From Bacillus_CJ salitolerans (GTDB taxonomy: Bacteria; Bacillota; Bacilli; Bacillales; SA4): a stretch of DNA of 64,000 nt. The translations under genes were made by a program, and so were the position numbers. The notes beneath the pieces are model-generated. The model saw only the letters and a program-made list of their open reading frames with translations, was not told the origin of the DNA and did not search any database. The stretch is taken from NCBI RefSeq assembly GCF_042680805.1, contig NZ_JBHUEM010000007.1, positions 1-64,000 of the forward strand. Direction: 5' to 3'. Position 1 is the first letter of the stretch, and each line of letters opens with the position of its first letter. Shown here piece after piece: positions 35,126 through 44,234 of the stretch.

Positions 35126-35596
35126 TTAAAACCTAGGTTGTATAGATCTACCAATAAAATTAGCTGTTATAGGCTTCAAGTTTAATTCTCTTGCCCAGAC
35201 GGAGAGTTGTCCGATATGATGTATTTCGTGAGCAATAATATGGTGTAATATTTCATCTTTTGTATAATTTTCTTGGTCCCATGAAACACGGATAGGCTTA
35301 TTATCTTTGTTAGGTATAATTACTCGTAAGTAATCTAAAATTTCATTTCTACATGTTTCTGAGAGTGCTCTAACCATTTCAAGAGAATTATATTCAGAAT
35401 ATAGAAATTCAATATCTTCTTTTCCTATGATCCCTCGAAGCCAACTATATTCCACATCCACAATATGAAAGAGAGTATATAAAATACTTCCTGGACCTCC
35501 AACCCGCGCTTTCAATAATTCTTCTAACGGAAGTTGATTGCACCAATGAAACCATTCATCACGAACTTGCCAGTTATATTCAAACAATTTCTTCAC
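35126..35596 (-). CDS. DinB-fold protein
   Basis: A 157-residue DinB/YfiT-type helical bundle. Metal ligands are probably the His in LFHIVDVEYSWLRG and the pair in IIAHEIHHIGQLSVWARE, the family's HxxxH-G-Q signature. I start at GTG 35596, nine bases after GGGAG, giving VKKLFEYNW; a longer frame exists. Function possibly bacillithiol- or mycothiol-linked detoxification, as for other members. Confidence 0.85.
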   Translation of the reverse strand: MKKLFEYNWQVRDEWFHWCNQLPLEELLKARVGGPGSILYTLFHIVDVEYSWLRGIIGKEDIEFLYSEYNSLEMVRALSETCRNEILDYLRVIIPNKDNKPIRVSWDQENYTKDEILHHIIAHEIHHIGQLSVWARELNLKPITANFIGRSIQPRF

Positions 35597-35746
35597 AGAA
35601 AACACTCCCAAAAGAAACATTTTTTACCATACTAGTATCCATGTCTTATAAACATTTTTAAAGACCTAACTTTCTTACCTTTAAAAAAGGAACCCATTAA
35701 CTTGGAAGTTCAAATCTTATTGCATCATACAATAAATGTTTGTTAT

Positions 35747-36582
35747 TTAAGGTACTACAGGAACCCACAATTCATGTCTTGGTTTGTGTTTTGGAGGATA
35801 GTAACACTCGATACATGGAATATCAGCAAGCTCATATCCTGATGTAGGGACCCATTCAGAATACAAGCGCCGCCATGCTTCTACAATGTTTGGAAATACA
35901 GCCCATGTCCTATGAGTAATAGTAATCGTCTCCATATCACTTGGGATGTCTCTATCATACCGAGCACCCATAAAATAGATAAACTCCTCATCCATAATGG
36001 CTGCTTCTTTTCCACAAACTCCGAGTAGACTTTCGAGAATGCATTTTGGCTCTTCCCATGCCAAATCTATTAGCCTTTGTGTAAATCCATCCTTTTTAGC
36101 ACGGTTCCAAAGGGTAGGAATGTTACTAAATGCTTTACTCGTTTTTACTACTTGACCTTTACCAACAATTCTTAAATCAAAATCTAAATTCTCAATTCGG
36201 TATTCCATTTCAGCATCTCCTTTAATCGAAATCTGAAAAGAGATTCTTGGATAGGCTTTTAGGTTCACACCAGTATGCCGTGCCTCAGAGGGTTTAATAC
36301 CAAGCGTTTTTTGAAAAGCGCGAGAAAAAGAATCCGCCGATTCATAACCATGGCGATATCAATAATCCGACTCTCACTTTTCTGTATCTCAAATGCAGCA
36401 AGCGTTAAACGTCTCCGTCTTATATATTCTGAAAGGGATATACTAGAAATTGATGAAAACATCCGAGAAAAATGATATTCAGAACAACAAGCAATTTGTG
36501 CCATCTTACGATAATTAATCTCTGACTCTATATGATTCTCTATATAGTCTAACGCAAGATTCATTCTTTTTAGCCAATCCAT
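35747..36582 (-). pseudogene. AraC-type regulator with GyrI-like domain, frameshifted
   Basis: From ATG 36582 (GGAGAGGG upstream) an AraC helix-turn-helix is read (MDWLKRMNLALDYIE, YRKMAQIACCSEYHFSRMF, RLTLAAFEIQKSESRIIDIA), then the frame slips near 36350. The other frame continues correctly: HGYESADSFSRAFQKTLGIK, then into a GyrI-like effector domain (AWRRLYSEWVPTSGYEL) ending at 35747. Total length 836 bases is not a multiple of three, consistent with a one-base deletion (or sequence error). The effector domain alone could still be translated from 36268 or 36208. Confidence 0.85.
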
Positions 36583-36667
36583 TTTCCCTCTCCTTTCTTT
36601 TTTAAATGTATAGGAAATAGGAGTTTCATTGTCCGACATTTGATGCACAAAAGTGTCGGGTAGGATG

Positions 36668-36973
36668 TCATGCCTCTTTTTTTACTAGCTTCAAAATATA
36701 AAAGTTACCACAAGTAAGTATAGGAATAAAGAACACTAAAGTAAGAATACCTAAACTCCCAAACACTCCTTCCGCTTGTTTATGAAATGTTTGGACATCT
36801 ACTTTATAAAGAATGATGGTCATTAATGATAAAAGAAGGGTATTTACAAAAAATGCAATAATCATACATAACCATTTATTCTTTTGTCTTTCAAAAACTA
36901 ATAAGCAAAGAAACGTTGATAGAATGAAAGAAAAAACGATAATGCATACAAGAACTATATTCAAAATATCCAT
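36668..36973 (-). CDS. three-helix membrane protein, unknown
   Basis: A 101-residue protein with hydrophobic segments at about 4-26, 35-57 and 74-94 and basic loops (ERQKNKW). GAGAGG abuts the ATG, so a TTG three codons in could be the true start. It lies upstream of the frameshifted AraC gene on the same strand. Not recognised. Confidence 0.55.
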   Translation of the reverse strand: MDILNIVLVCIIVFSFILSTFLCLLVFERQKNKWLCMIIAFFVNTLLLSLMTIILYKVDVQTFHKQAEGVFGSLGILTLVFFIPILTCGNFYILKLVKKEA

Positions 36974-37072
36974 CCTCTCTTTATGAATGAAAGAAATATA
37001 TAATTAGACAGAACAAAAAATACGATCAAATCACCATGAAATCTATCTGCGAACAAAAAGAATTTACTCTTC

Positions 37073-37180
37073 CTATCTATTATGACTAATAATAGCTTCT
37101 ATGGATTGTCGATTATGTTCGTTTCTCCATTCCCCATGATAGTAGTATGTAAAATGATAATAACCCCTCCATTTTTTCAA
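37073..37180 (-). pseudogene. short gene remnant, 35 codons
   Basis: A minus-strand frame from TTG 37180 reads KKWRGYYHFTYYYHGEWRNE then HNRQSIEAIISHNR before a stop. The aromatic/charged composition looks like the C-terminal tail of a folded protein rather than chance, but I cannot name the family. It sits in the 490-bp region between the membrane gene and the sigma operon. Confidence 0.35.
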
Positions 37181-37373
37181 GTTAAAAAATATAGATTCCA
37201 ATTTTCTTAACACAATTTCAGATTTTACCTTTTATACCAAAAATTATGATACTATTTTTGATATTATCATACTATTTATCCATGTCTAGTTTGACTACAT
37301 TACTTTTTTCGACACTAGGCTTCTTTACTATGTGCCTTTATCATGCTCATACATTTACATTCAACTATGTACT

Positions 37374-37402
37374 TTGACAGCTATATTCAAGCCAAATAAA
37401 AA
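37374..37402 (+). promoter_or_regulatory. candidate sigma-A promoter of the sigma/anti-sigma operon
   Basis: TTGACA (37374-37379), a 17-base spacer and TAAAAA (37397-37402), 64 bases before the sigma start. The -10 box matches only four of six positions. No clear ECF-type AAC/CGT pair is seen here. Confidence 0.4.
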
Positions 37403-37465
37403 AAATCGAACGAAAAACTAAAAACTTACCAATATAGAATGTAAAACGAAAAAGGAGGATTGATT

Positions 37466-38044
37466 ATGAAAGATGAAATCGATATAAATCATATTGACCG
37501 TGTTCTTGACGGGGATATACAAGCATTTGAAGAATTGTACGAAAATACAATACAAGATGTCTATAAAACGATTCACTTTTTAGTGGACGAAAAAAATGAT
37601 GTAGATGATATTGTTCAAGAAACCTACATTCAGGTTTATAACAATTTAACAAAATTTGATAGAACTAAAACTTTCAAACCTTGGGTAACAGGTATTGCAA
37701 TCAAACAACTACATACATATCGAAGGAAAAAATGGATGATGTTAAAAGTTATTCATAAAGCGGTTCAGCACCAAGCACGTTATGAGTTTGATACAGCTAG
37801 TGAAATAATTGAAAAAATTAATAATGAAAAATTACTAGAGTTAATCAATCAATTACCCTACAAACTTAAGCAGATAGTTATACTTCACTATTTAAATGAA
37901 CTTTCTCAAGAAGAGGTTGCTCAAGTTTTATGTATCCCTCTTGGTACAGTGAAATCACGTATAGGCGCTTCACTTAAGAAGTTACGTCAAAAAGGTTATG
38001 ACCATAAAATTCTTTTTAAAGGAGGAATGTTCAATGAACTTTGA
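37466..38044 (+). CDS. ECF-type RNA polymerase sigma factor
   Basis: A 192-residue sigma factor with region 2 (about 15-80: AFEELYENTIQDVYKTIHFL, DVDDIVQETYIQVY) and region 4 (about 125-180: QLPYKLKQIVILHYLNELSQ, then GTVKSRIGASLKKLR). AAAGGAGG precedes ATG. Its last 11 bases overlap the start of the following gene, a predicted membrane anti-sigma factor, so the two form a coupled stress-response module. Confidence 0.92.
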   Translation: MKDEIDINHIDRVLDGDIQAFEELYENTIQDVYKTIHFLVDEKNDVDDIVQETYIQVYNNLTKFDRTKTFKPWVTGIAIKQLHTYRRKKWMMLKVIHKAVQHQARYEFDTASEIIEKINNEKLLELINQLPYKLKQIVILHYLNELSQEEVAQVLCIPLGTVKSRIGASLKKLRQKGYDHKILFKGGMFNEL

Positions 38045-39095
38045 AAATCAGTTAAGACGATCTCTTCAACAAAAAGGAACAGAAGTTACACCTCCACTTG
38101 AACTAAAGCAAAAAATAATGAATAAAATCGAAACAAAGAACAGATCAAGTTTGCCAAATAAAAGATTATTAATTGTCCTAATAACCGCAATCTTAATTAT
38201 TCCAACAAGTGCATTCGCGTACAATGCTTATTTGGCTGATGAATTTTATGGAACCTTTGAAAATCTAAAAAAGCACATAAGCTCTGTAACAAAGGAAAGT
38301 TATATGCTATTACATGCTAAATTATTGCAGGCAAAAGGTGATTTAGAAAAGGAAGAATACGAGGAACTAAAAGATGGTCTTAAGGTCATTACAAGTTCAA
38401 AAATTATATATGGTGACCAATATGGGAATATAGACTATGATTTAGTACCACAAGATAAACTCTTGGAAATAAGAAATGCCATGATAGAAATTCAGCCCTA
38501 CATAAATAAATTAAATGATCACAGGTCAAGTAAGGATGTATTATCAGCAGAAGAATATGACATCTATATTGATGCACTAATGACCTATGAGAAAATTTTA
38601 GTGCAAAGCAGGATTAATCCAAGCGAAGGGTTTGAAATCGATCAAATAGATCCTGTCTTGCTAAAAGATTTCTTACTTGCAGAAGGAATTATTGAAAATG
38701 TTCATAATAAGATTAAGCAGCAGTCAAATGAGGATCAACTCCCTAAACCATCATTTACAATCGATGGGAATATTGCGGAATTCGAATACGGATTACCCTC
38801 TCTTTCAGATCATACATCGGAATCTGCTGTAATGAAAGAAATTGATCTATATATGGCCTTTTCAGAATTATTGAAACCTGTTCATGTAACAACTCTTTCA
38901 AAAATAGATGTCACCTTTGATCAACAACCCGATAAGCTAGAATATCAACTTTTGAAAAATGATGGAGAAATTTATCGTTCAGGACCAGTGGAAGAATTAC
39001 AACTTCCAACTGAGAGTGGAGATTATACAATTGTTCTATTAGGAGAATGGAATCATAATCTGATTCCTTATGTGTTTGTGGCAAAAGTGAACTAA
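38034..39095 (+). CDS. membrane anti-sigma factor-like protein (DUF3600 type?)
   Basis: A 353-residue single-pass protein. The N-terminal about 40 residues are cytoplasmic (QLRRSLQQKGTEVTPPLELK), a membrane helix spans about 46-63 (LLIVLITAILIIPTSAFAY), and the extracellular part is mostly helical to about residue 235 with a beta-rich C-terminus. This is the plan of Bacillus ECF anti-sigma proteins, possibly with a DUF3600 sensor; that family name is from memory. ATG 38034 follows GGAGG and overlaps the sigma gene. Confidence 0.75.
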   Translation: MNFENQLRRSLQQKGTEVTPPLELKQKIMNKIETKNRSSLPNKRLLIVLITAILIIPTSAFAYNAYLADEFYGTFENLKKHISSVTKESYMLLHAKLLQAKGDLEKEEYEELKDGLKVITSSKIIYGDQYGNIDYDLVPQDKLLEIRNAMIEIQPYINKLNDHRSSKDVLSAEEYDIYIDALMTYEKILVQSRINPSEGFEIDQIDPVLLKDFLLAEGIIENVHNKIKQQSNEDQLPKPSFTIDGNIAEFEYGLPSLSDHTSESAVMKEIDLYMAFSELLKPVHVTTLSKIDVTFDQQPDKLEYQLLKNDGEIYRSGPVEELQLPTESGDYTIVLLGEWNHNLIPYVFVAKVN

Positions 39096-39112
39096 AGCAT
39101 ATGAATTAACTT

Positions 39113-39164
39113 GGTAAGCTCATTAATGTTTCTCTAGTAGGAGTTAATGAGCTTGCCATTTTAT
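39113..39164 (+). terminator. terminator of the sigma/anti-sigma operon
   Basis: GGTAAGCTCATTAA (39113-39126) pairs with TTAATGAGCTTGCC (39144-39157) with one G-U pair, followed by ATTTTATC. Confidence 0.85.
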
Positions 39165-39208
39165 CAAAATAGTAACCTCTGATTGCTTTTTTTTGAAGCC
39201 ATACTCTT

Positions 39209-39697
39209 TTATTCCTTCCTCTTTTCCTTCAACCAAGACCTTAATAGGTTAGCGTAATATCCACGATCTTCCGGTGCACTTAAAAAACCATGTGTATGGT
39301 ATAAATTATCTTCAACATAACGTGGATATACGTGGAGATGATAATGCCATACATCTTGACTTCCTCCAGGCTCATTATGTTGACGTGTTGAAATTCCATC
39401 ACAGTTGTAGCATTCCTTTAAAGCATAGGCTATTTTTCGGGACAAATCATGGATTCTAGTAGCATACTCAATTGGTAAATCAAATATATTTTCAAAGTGT
39501 CTGTTTGGGATAATGATGACATGAGCTTTATTGTTTGGCCACCATAAGGTTGCAATTAATGCGGTCACATATTCATCTTTATAAATAATATCATTTTGTT
39601 TGGATTGAACTAGCTTATTTTCATCATCTTCAACCCCATCAATAACAAGACAAAAAGGACAAATATAATCAGTTGGCATATGTTTATATTGAGTCAA
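39209..39697 (-). CDS. HIT-family hydrolase
   Basis: A 162-residue histidine-triad protein, nucleotide-binding hydrolases acting on dinucleoside polyphosphates or AMP conjugates. YICPFCLVIDG is the N-terminal Cys-rich start, HVIIIPNRHFENIFDL the middle and DVWHYHLHVYPRY the catalytic triad. TTG start with AAAGGAG nine bases before. Intact counterpart of the remnant at 33-239. Confidence 0.92.
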   Translation of the reverse strand: MTQYKHMPTDYICPFCLVIDGVEDDENKLVQSKQNDIIYKDEYVTALIATLWWPNNKAHVIIIPNRHFENIFDLPIEYATRIHDLSRKIAYALKECYNCDGISTRQHNEPGGSQDVWHYHLHVYPRYVEDNLYHTHGFLSAPEDRGYYANLLRSWLKEKRKE

Positions 39698-39789
39698 ATG
39701 ACAATCTCCTTTCTATTAAATAATATTCCTTATTATATTAAACTAGTTTATGTACGTTACGATTACTTATTAAAGAAAGCAATACTAAC

Positions 39790-40152
39790 TTATTCCTTTA
39801 TCATAGTTGACAATATTGGATACGTATAATCGTCAAACTTCTCCCTATCAGACAAACATATCCAGGCTATATCAACAATATCTTCATTTCCGGGAACTTC
39901 TTTGTCCAAGCATAAGCTACCATTGATCACATCAGCCCGGTACGTATATTTGTGTTCACCATGGTATAGCAGCTCTAGTAATTTAATATCGTAGCCTGTT
40001 TCTTCTTTCACTTCTCTTATACATGCCTGTTCAGGAGTTTCATTTTCCTCTATACCTCCGCCTGGGAAATTCCACACAATATCTCCCCTTTTAACATACT
40101 GTTTTACCATAAGGATGCTATTATTTTTGATTATTATTGCCTGAGAAATCAT
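39790..40152 (-). CDS. NUDIX hydrolase
   Basis: A 120-residue NUDIX pyrophosphatase. The box is complete: GGGIEENETPEQACIREV followed by KEETGY. ATG 40152 follows AAGGGGTG; the frame extends 15 codons further without support. Substrate specificity cannot be read from the sequence. Single gene. Confidence 0.92.
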   Translation of the reverse strand: MISQAIIIKNNSILMVKQYVKRGDIVWNFPGGGIEENETPEQACIREVKEETGYDIKLLELLYHGEHKYTYRADVINGSLCLDKEVPGNEDIVDIAWICLSDREKFDDYTYPILSTMIKE

Positions 40153-40271
40153 AAAACACCCCTTACTCTGTTCTTCCTGTTTCAGATATTCATACAATTA
40201 TTACTTCTATTACATATCGAAGTCTTTACTGAATTATACATTATGTAAAACACTTTGTAGTAAATAATAAT

Positions 40272-42023
40272 TTAACGCTCTTCATTTATAAGTTCTATTG
40301 CTTTTTCTAATACTTCGTCTCTCTTTTCTTTTACTCCTTCTATTGTAGGGCGAACAGTCATATTTGGCACAATTCCTACTCTTTGTGTTTCTGTTCCATC
40401 AGGATAATATATCCCAGTCCCTGAGATAGTAGTTTCGATTCCACCAGGAAGAGTTATTGTCGAAATGTTCCCATCTGCAGCGGCGGTTGTGCTACCTATC
40501 ACAGTTGCTCTAGGTGCTTTTTGAAATGCCATTGCTGTAAATTCAGCCTGACTCTGTGTATATTCATTCACAAGGATAACAACTTTCCCTTTATAGTAGC
40601 TCTCCGTATAATTTCCAACTGATAATTCCACACTTTCTTTAAACAAACCAGGTGTTTGGATGCTGCCATTTGTAATTTTAGAAAATTTTGTAGGCTCTGG
40701 CATAAAATATTCTCCCAGTTTATAAAGGATAAACTCAGCAGGATAACTCCGCAAATCAATAATCACACCTTTTGTATGTTCCAGTTTTGATTTAATTTCT
40801 GGTAAATATTCACTTTTTAAGCTTCCTGTATAAATATAACCGATGTCATCACTTAACAGCTCAAAGTAATTCTTATCCTTCTGGAAAGGATTATAATTAT
40901 TTAAGTGCAAGTTTATAGGATCATAAGCTTTGGCTGTAATGCTTTTAGCTTCACCATCCCTGATAATCTCAATTTCCAAAGTAGAACCGTTCGTTCGTAA
41001 TAAATTTTTAGCTAATTCCCTTAATTTTGTTGGATAATTTGAAGCTGAAATATACTTTAGTTTTTCTTTTATTAATTCTTCCAAAGACTTATGATCAACT
41101 TTCGTAATCACATCCCCTATTTGTAAACCAGACCCTGCTCCTAGCTTTTCGTCATAATAATCGGTTATAACTAGATTGTTTTCTATGAACTCAACAATTA
41201 CAGGAGCGAAGTTTATTCCCATAAACTCATACAATGCAGGCTCATTTGACGCAATTTGTGCATGAGTATCATTAATACGAGCGATAAGCTCCAATACAGC
41301 CACTTTATACTCTTTTTCATCAGATGCTTCAATGAATTTTGGGATAAATTCTTTTAAAACGTGATCCCAATCTTCCCCAATTAAGTATTTATAAGGAAAA
41401 TAATATTCGATAATGTTCCAGTAGCGATATAATGAAAGTAATCTATATTCTGCACTAGGATAATCCATGGTCGAGTAGGAATCTTCATTATTAAAAATCG
41501 GATTTCCAATAGTACGATGCAAGGATACATAACGGTGGGTACTTGTCCTCCTACCATTTTTCACTCCTTTAAGCTTGGCAATTAAATGATTATCTAAATT
41601 CAAATTGTCAATCCATCCTAAATCAGGAACTACTTTACTATTAATCAATATATTATTCTCGTTATCTAATAGTTGAAACTCGCCTAGCTCGATAATCCAC
41701 TCTTCCAGACTTTTGTCACGTTCATGTGAGTTTTTAGCCTGAAGTATCTCAGGTAAGATCTTCATTAACTCTTTATCAAAGTTATATTGTCCAGCTGCAA
41801 TATTTGGATGATAATACTTTAAGAATCCCCAAATTTTTCCTAACACAAATAAATTGTCAATATCTTCATTATGTAAATGATCTACTGTTAATTCTGCGGT
41901 TATATTATTGAAATCTTCATTACTGACTTCTTTCTTATAATTTGTAATATCATTACTGTAACATCCAGAAATAAATAAGCATAACAACAAAAACAGAAGA
42001 AAACTTTTTCTCAATTCATTCAA
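40272..42023 (-). CDS. S41-family peptidase lipoprotein
   Basis: A 583-residue exported protease-like lipoprotein: lipobox LFISGC in the first 21 residues, a helical N-terminal region, a PDZ domain around 290-345 (GAGSGLQIGDVITKVDHKSL), and a C-terminal S41 (tail-specific protease) domain with GVIIDLRSYP and NEYTQSQAEFTAMAF, where the Ser of TQSQAEF is the likely nucleophile. TTG start; GGGGGC lies immediately upstream, so a TTG three codons later is an alternative. Acts on the outer membrane face of the cell; target unknown. Confidence 0.85.
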   Translation of the reverse strand: MNELRKSFLLFLLLCLFISGCYSNDITNYKKEVSNEDFNNITAELTVDHLHNEDIDNLFVLGKIWGFLKYYHPNIAAGQYNFDKELMKILPEILQAKNSHERDKSLEEWIIELGEFQLLDNENNILINSKVVPDLGWIDNLNLDNHLIAKLKGVKNGRRTSTHRYVSLHRTIGNPIFNNEDSYSTMDYPSAEYRLLSLYRYWNIIEYYFPYKYLIGEDWDHVLKEFIPKFIEASDEKEYKVAVLELIARINDTHAQIASNEPALYEFMGINFAPVIVEFIENNLVITDYYDEKLGAGSGLQIGDVITKVDHKSLEELIKEKLKYISASNYPTKLRELAKNLLRTNGSTLEIEIIRDGEAKSITAKAYDPINLHLNNYNPFQKDKNYFELLSDDIGYIYTGSLKSEYLPEIKSKLEHTKGVIIDLRSYPAEFILYKLGEYFMPEPTKFSKITNGSIQTPGLFKESVELSVGNYTESYYKGKVVILVNEYTQSQAEFTAMAFQKAPRATVIGSTTAAADGNISTITLPGGIETTISGTGIYYPDGTETQRVGIVPNMTVRPTIEGVKEKRDEVLEKAIELINEER

Positions 42024-42109
42024 GCCCCCTATTAAGGATATACCTTAATTTTTGCACTCGAATGAATTTACGAATATTCAGATAAAAAAGTTTCAACATT
42101 TCAAAAAAA

Positions 42110-42685
42110 TCACTCTAAAAGAACGTAATGTCCATTTTCTACTTGAAAAAGTCGTGCAATTTTGACGACTGAAATGTCTCTGAGCGGGGTTCTCTTAGAC
42201 ATTTTAAGGCGCTTTAACGTGTGAAGCTCTATGGTTCCAATAATAATGACAGTTGTAGTAAATACGGTCATTGCGCAGTATAATATAATCACATAGATTG
42301 TCATATGAACCAGAACCTTATTACTCTTAAAATCATTCCAACCATCCTGTAGCTCTCTGAAAATGGATCGCTTTATTGTTTTTTGCTCATTCTCATTGTA
42401 GGATTGCTGAACCATAAGGACATAGACCAACGTATACAGGACAATTGTGAAAAGCAAACCTTCTGTTTTATTCAAAAAAATTAGAACAAGTGATAAAAAG
42501 ACTGGACCCATGATACTGACAAAGGTTCAACAAATGAATATTCGCATTTGCAGATGCAAACAATTCGCTTGGTACAACCGTTTGCTTCCAATACTTAACA
42601 AAAAGCCAGCTGATAAAAATAGAGTAATATCCCGGTTAATCCAAATACCTTCTTTATGTTTTCGGTAGGAATCATTAATTTCCAT
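42110..42685 (-). pseudogene. MFS transporter, heavily deleted
   Basis: ATG 42685 (AAGGAT upstream) begins an MFS-like N-terminus (YRKHKEGIWINRDITLFLSA, GFLLSIGSK); about 100 codons are then missing, and after a frameshift the sequence resumes as VVPSELFASANANIH, then GPVFLSLVLIFLNKTEGLL and further helices. It loses homology at the dyad repeat (42171-42205), after which codons are translated from the repeat itself. Roughly half the transporter is gone. Confidence 0.8.
42171..42205. repeat. single AAATGTC/GACATTT dyad unit
   Basis: AAATGTCTCTGAG followed 10 bases later by CTTAGACATTTT. It matches the units of the array at 24264-24460 and, as there, marks the truncated end of a gene. A neighbouring AGTCG/CGACT dyad (42150-42170) may belong to the same element. 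Confidence 0.7.
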
Positions 42686-42700
42686 GGTTATCCTTACCTA

Positions 42701-43228
42701 CTATTTAATAGTGATGCCTCCTTCTACTAAAGTTTTATAATAGATAATTGTAGCATCTAGTGTGCCTTCTGCATTTGAAGCATAATTTGGAATCCTACCA
42801 GCTTTTTCAAATCCCATTGATAAATAGAGAGTGTTTGACGGGTCCCCCTCTCTAGTATCTAAGACTAATAAAGTCCTTTCAGCTTCTATCGCCACTGCGA
42901 TTAATTGATTCATTAAAGCTCTAGCAATTCCAAGTCTAAGATAGTCAGGATCGGTCATTAATTTCGCTACCTCTGCCCTATGCTTCCCATTCTGTTTTGT
43001 ACATAGGTGCAGCTGGACAGTTCCCACAATCCTCTCCTCTTTTTTTGCAACTAAAAGAATCACATTAGAATTAATTACACTTTCCCAATAATGTTTTGCA
43101 TCCTTTTTATCTATCGGAGGAAGAAACCCAATCGAGGCACCTCCATCAACAACTTTTATCAAAAGTTCTGAAAGCTCATGAATACATTCTTCAGTTGAAT
43201 CGATTTTTTTAATCTCTAAGTAACCCAT
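42701..43228 (-). CDS. GNAT-family N-acetyltransferase
   Basis: A 175-residue GNAT enzyme. The acetyl-CoA binding region is RAEVAKLMTDPDYLRLGIAR (the RxxGxG/A loop is LRLGIA), followed by LLVLDTREGDPSNTLYLSMGF. The motif AEVAKL with DTREGDPSN resembles members annotated as tabtoxin-resistance-type acetyltransferases. ATG 43228 is nine bases after AGGGG. Substrate not known. Confidence 0.87.
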   Translation of the reverse strand: MGYLEIKKIDSTEECIHELSELLIKVVDGGASIGFLPPIDKKDAKHYWESVINSNVILLVAKKEERIVGTVQLHLCTKQNGKHRAEVAKLMTDPDYLRLGIARALMNQLIAVAIEAERTLLVLDTREGDPSNTLYLSMGFEKAGRIPNYASNAEGTLDATIIYYKTLVEGGITIK

Positions 43229-43325
43229 ATACAAATCCCCTTTGATTCAGTTTAATCGCCTACATCTAAAGTATAATGATTAAAAAAAAATTGAAAAGAA
43301 AAAGAAATGTTTTCAACTTTTATAA

Positions 43326-43362
43326 TAAAAAAAGAAGCAACGTGAACAAATCCGTTGCTTCT
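43326..43362 (-). terminator. terminator of the HEAT-like gene
   Basis: GAAGCAACG (43334-43342) pairs perfectly with CGTTGCTTC (43353-43361); T7 follows on the minus strand. Confidence 0.88.
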
Positions 43363-43388
43363 TTCTTTCGTCCGTATGTATTAAAAAT

Positions 43389-43934
43389 CTATTTCCATAT
43401 ATTTTTGTATTTTTTCTTATATTTGATGTCTTCGACCGTTTCAATTAATTGTTCGGCCATCGTTTTTATATTTTCATCATCCAAGATATCATATAAATTC
43501 CGCATGTTCTGTATGATATCTGAACGAATTAATGTATAGTTTTTTTCAGCCTGACAGTGTTGAAACCGTTCAACCATATAGTTCATCACCATGTTTTTTT
43601 GTTCCTCACCCGCAATCCCTACTTTCCATATAGATTGCAGGCAGTGTCTCGCGGTTACAAATTTTTCATCTTTTGTGACCTCCCACAACATCGGAAAGTC
43701 ATTTAATATTCTTTTTTCAGGGTCACTTTTAGATAAATTGGCTAAGTATTGTGATGCTCTAGAGCGCTGATGATTGTCTTTATGTGTTAAATCCTCTAAT
43801 AATTGGTCCCACACTTCATAAGCCCAGTCCACTTTACTGTCTGTTGCTGCTAATATATTTTGATAGGCTTCATAGCCTTCCTGTTTATCCTTAGATTTTG
43901 ATCTTTCAAATTCCTTTAATATATCACTATTCAC
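43389..43934 (-). CDS. HEAT-repeat-like protein
   Basis: A 181-residue all-helical protein with the spacing of HEAT/armadillo repeats: QRSRASQYLANLSKSDPEKR, TARHCLQSIWKVGIAG. Such proteins are binding scaffolds. GTG 43934 has AGGAGG seven bases upstream. It has its own strong promoter, 95 bases upstream, with a pair of operator-like dyads, so its expression is probably switched by a dedicated regulator. Not recognised beyond the fold. Confidence 0.7.
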   Translation of the reverse strand: MNSDILKEFERSKSKDKQEGYEAYQNILAATDSKVDWAYEVWDQLLEDLTHKDNHQRSRASQYLANLSKSDPEKRILNDFPMLWEVTKDEKFVTARHCLQSIWKVGIAGEEQKNMVMNYMVERFQHCQAEKNYTLIRSDIIQNMRNLYDILDDENIKTMAEQLIETVEDIKYKKKYKNIWK

Positions 43935-44008
43935 TACTACTCCTCCTGTTAATAAGTAGTCTGCCAAAAAGTAAGGGTGTCATTGTTAAAAATGCCTAAA
44001 TTTACCTT

Positions 44009-44070
44009 TATACTTAACCACATGGTTAAGTATAATTCACCTGACACTAATAGTCAACCAATTAGTTAAA
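44009..44070 (-). promoter_or_regulatory. sigma-A promoter with two operator dyads
   Basis: On the minus strand TTGACT (44052-44057), a 17-base spacer and TATACT (44029-44034) make a near-consensus promoter. Overlapping the -10 box is a perfect dyad, TATACTTAACC (44009-44019)/GGTTAAGTATA (44024-44034). A related dyad, TCAACCAATTAGTTAA (44054-44069), overlaps the -35 box; the centres are 40 bp apart. The design is that of a tightly repressed promoter. Confidence 0.75.
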
Positions 44071-44099
44071 TATAGAAACTACCCCCCTTACGATGATTA

Positions 44100-44234
44100 C
44101 TAATTATTTTCAATTTCCTGTGTATCTTTGAATATCCAGTCATAGACTAAGTGATTCAAGTTCTTTGACATTAAACTTCGTTGCAATGTGTTTGCAACGA
44201 AATCTCCCTCACCTACTAAAACCTTTGTATCGTT
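44100..44234 (-). pseudogene. unassigned gene remnant, 44 codons
   Basis: A minus-strand frame after a TAA reads VLVGEGDFVANTLQRSLMSK then NLNHLVYDWIFKDTQEIENN and stops at TAG 44100. The composition is protein-like, but it has no start or ribosome site. It probably is the 3' end of a lost gene. The rest of the 470-bp region (43935-44436) holds the promoter above and AT-rich sequence. Confidence 0.35.

Noticed and set aside
33985..35596. DNA-damage polymerase DinB (for the two DinB-fold genes)
   Set aside because: These are four-helix DinB/YfiT-fold proteins, unrelated to DNA polymerase IV, whose true gene is at 10242-11501.
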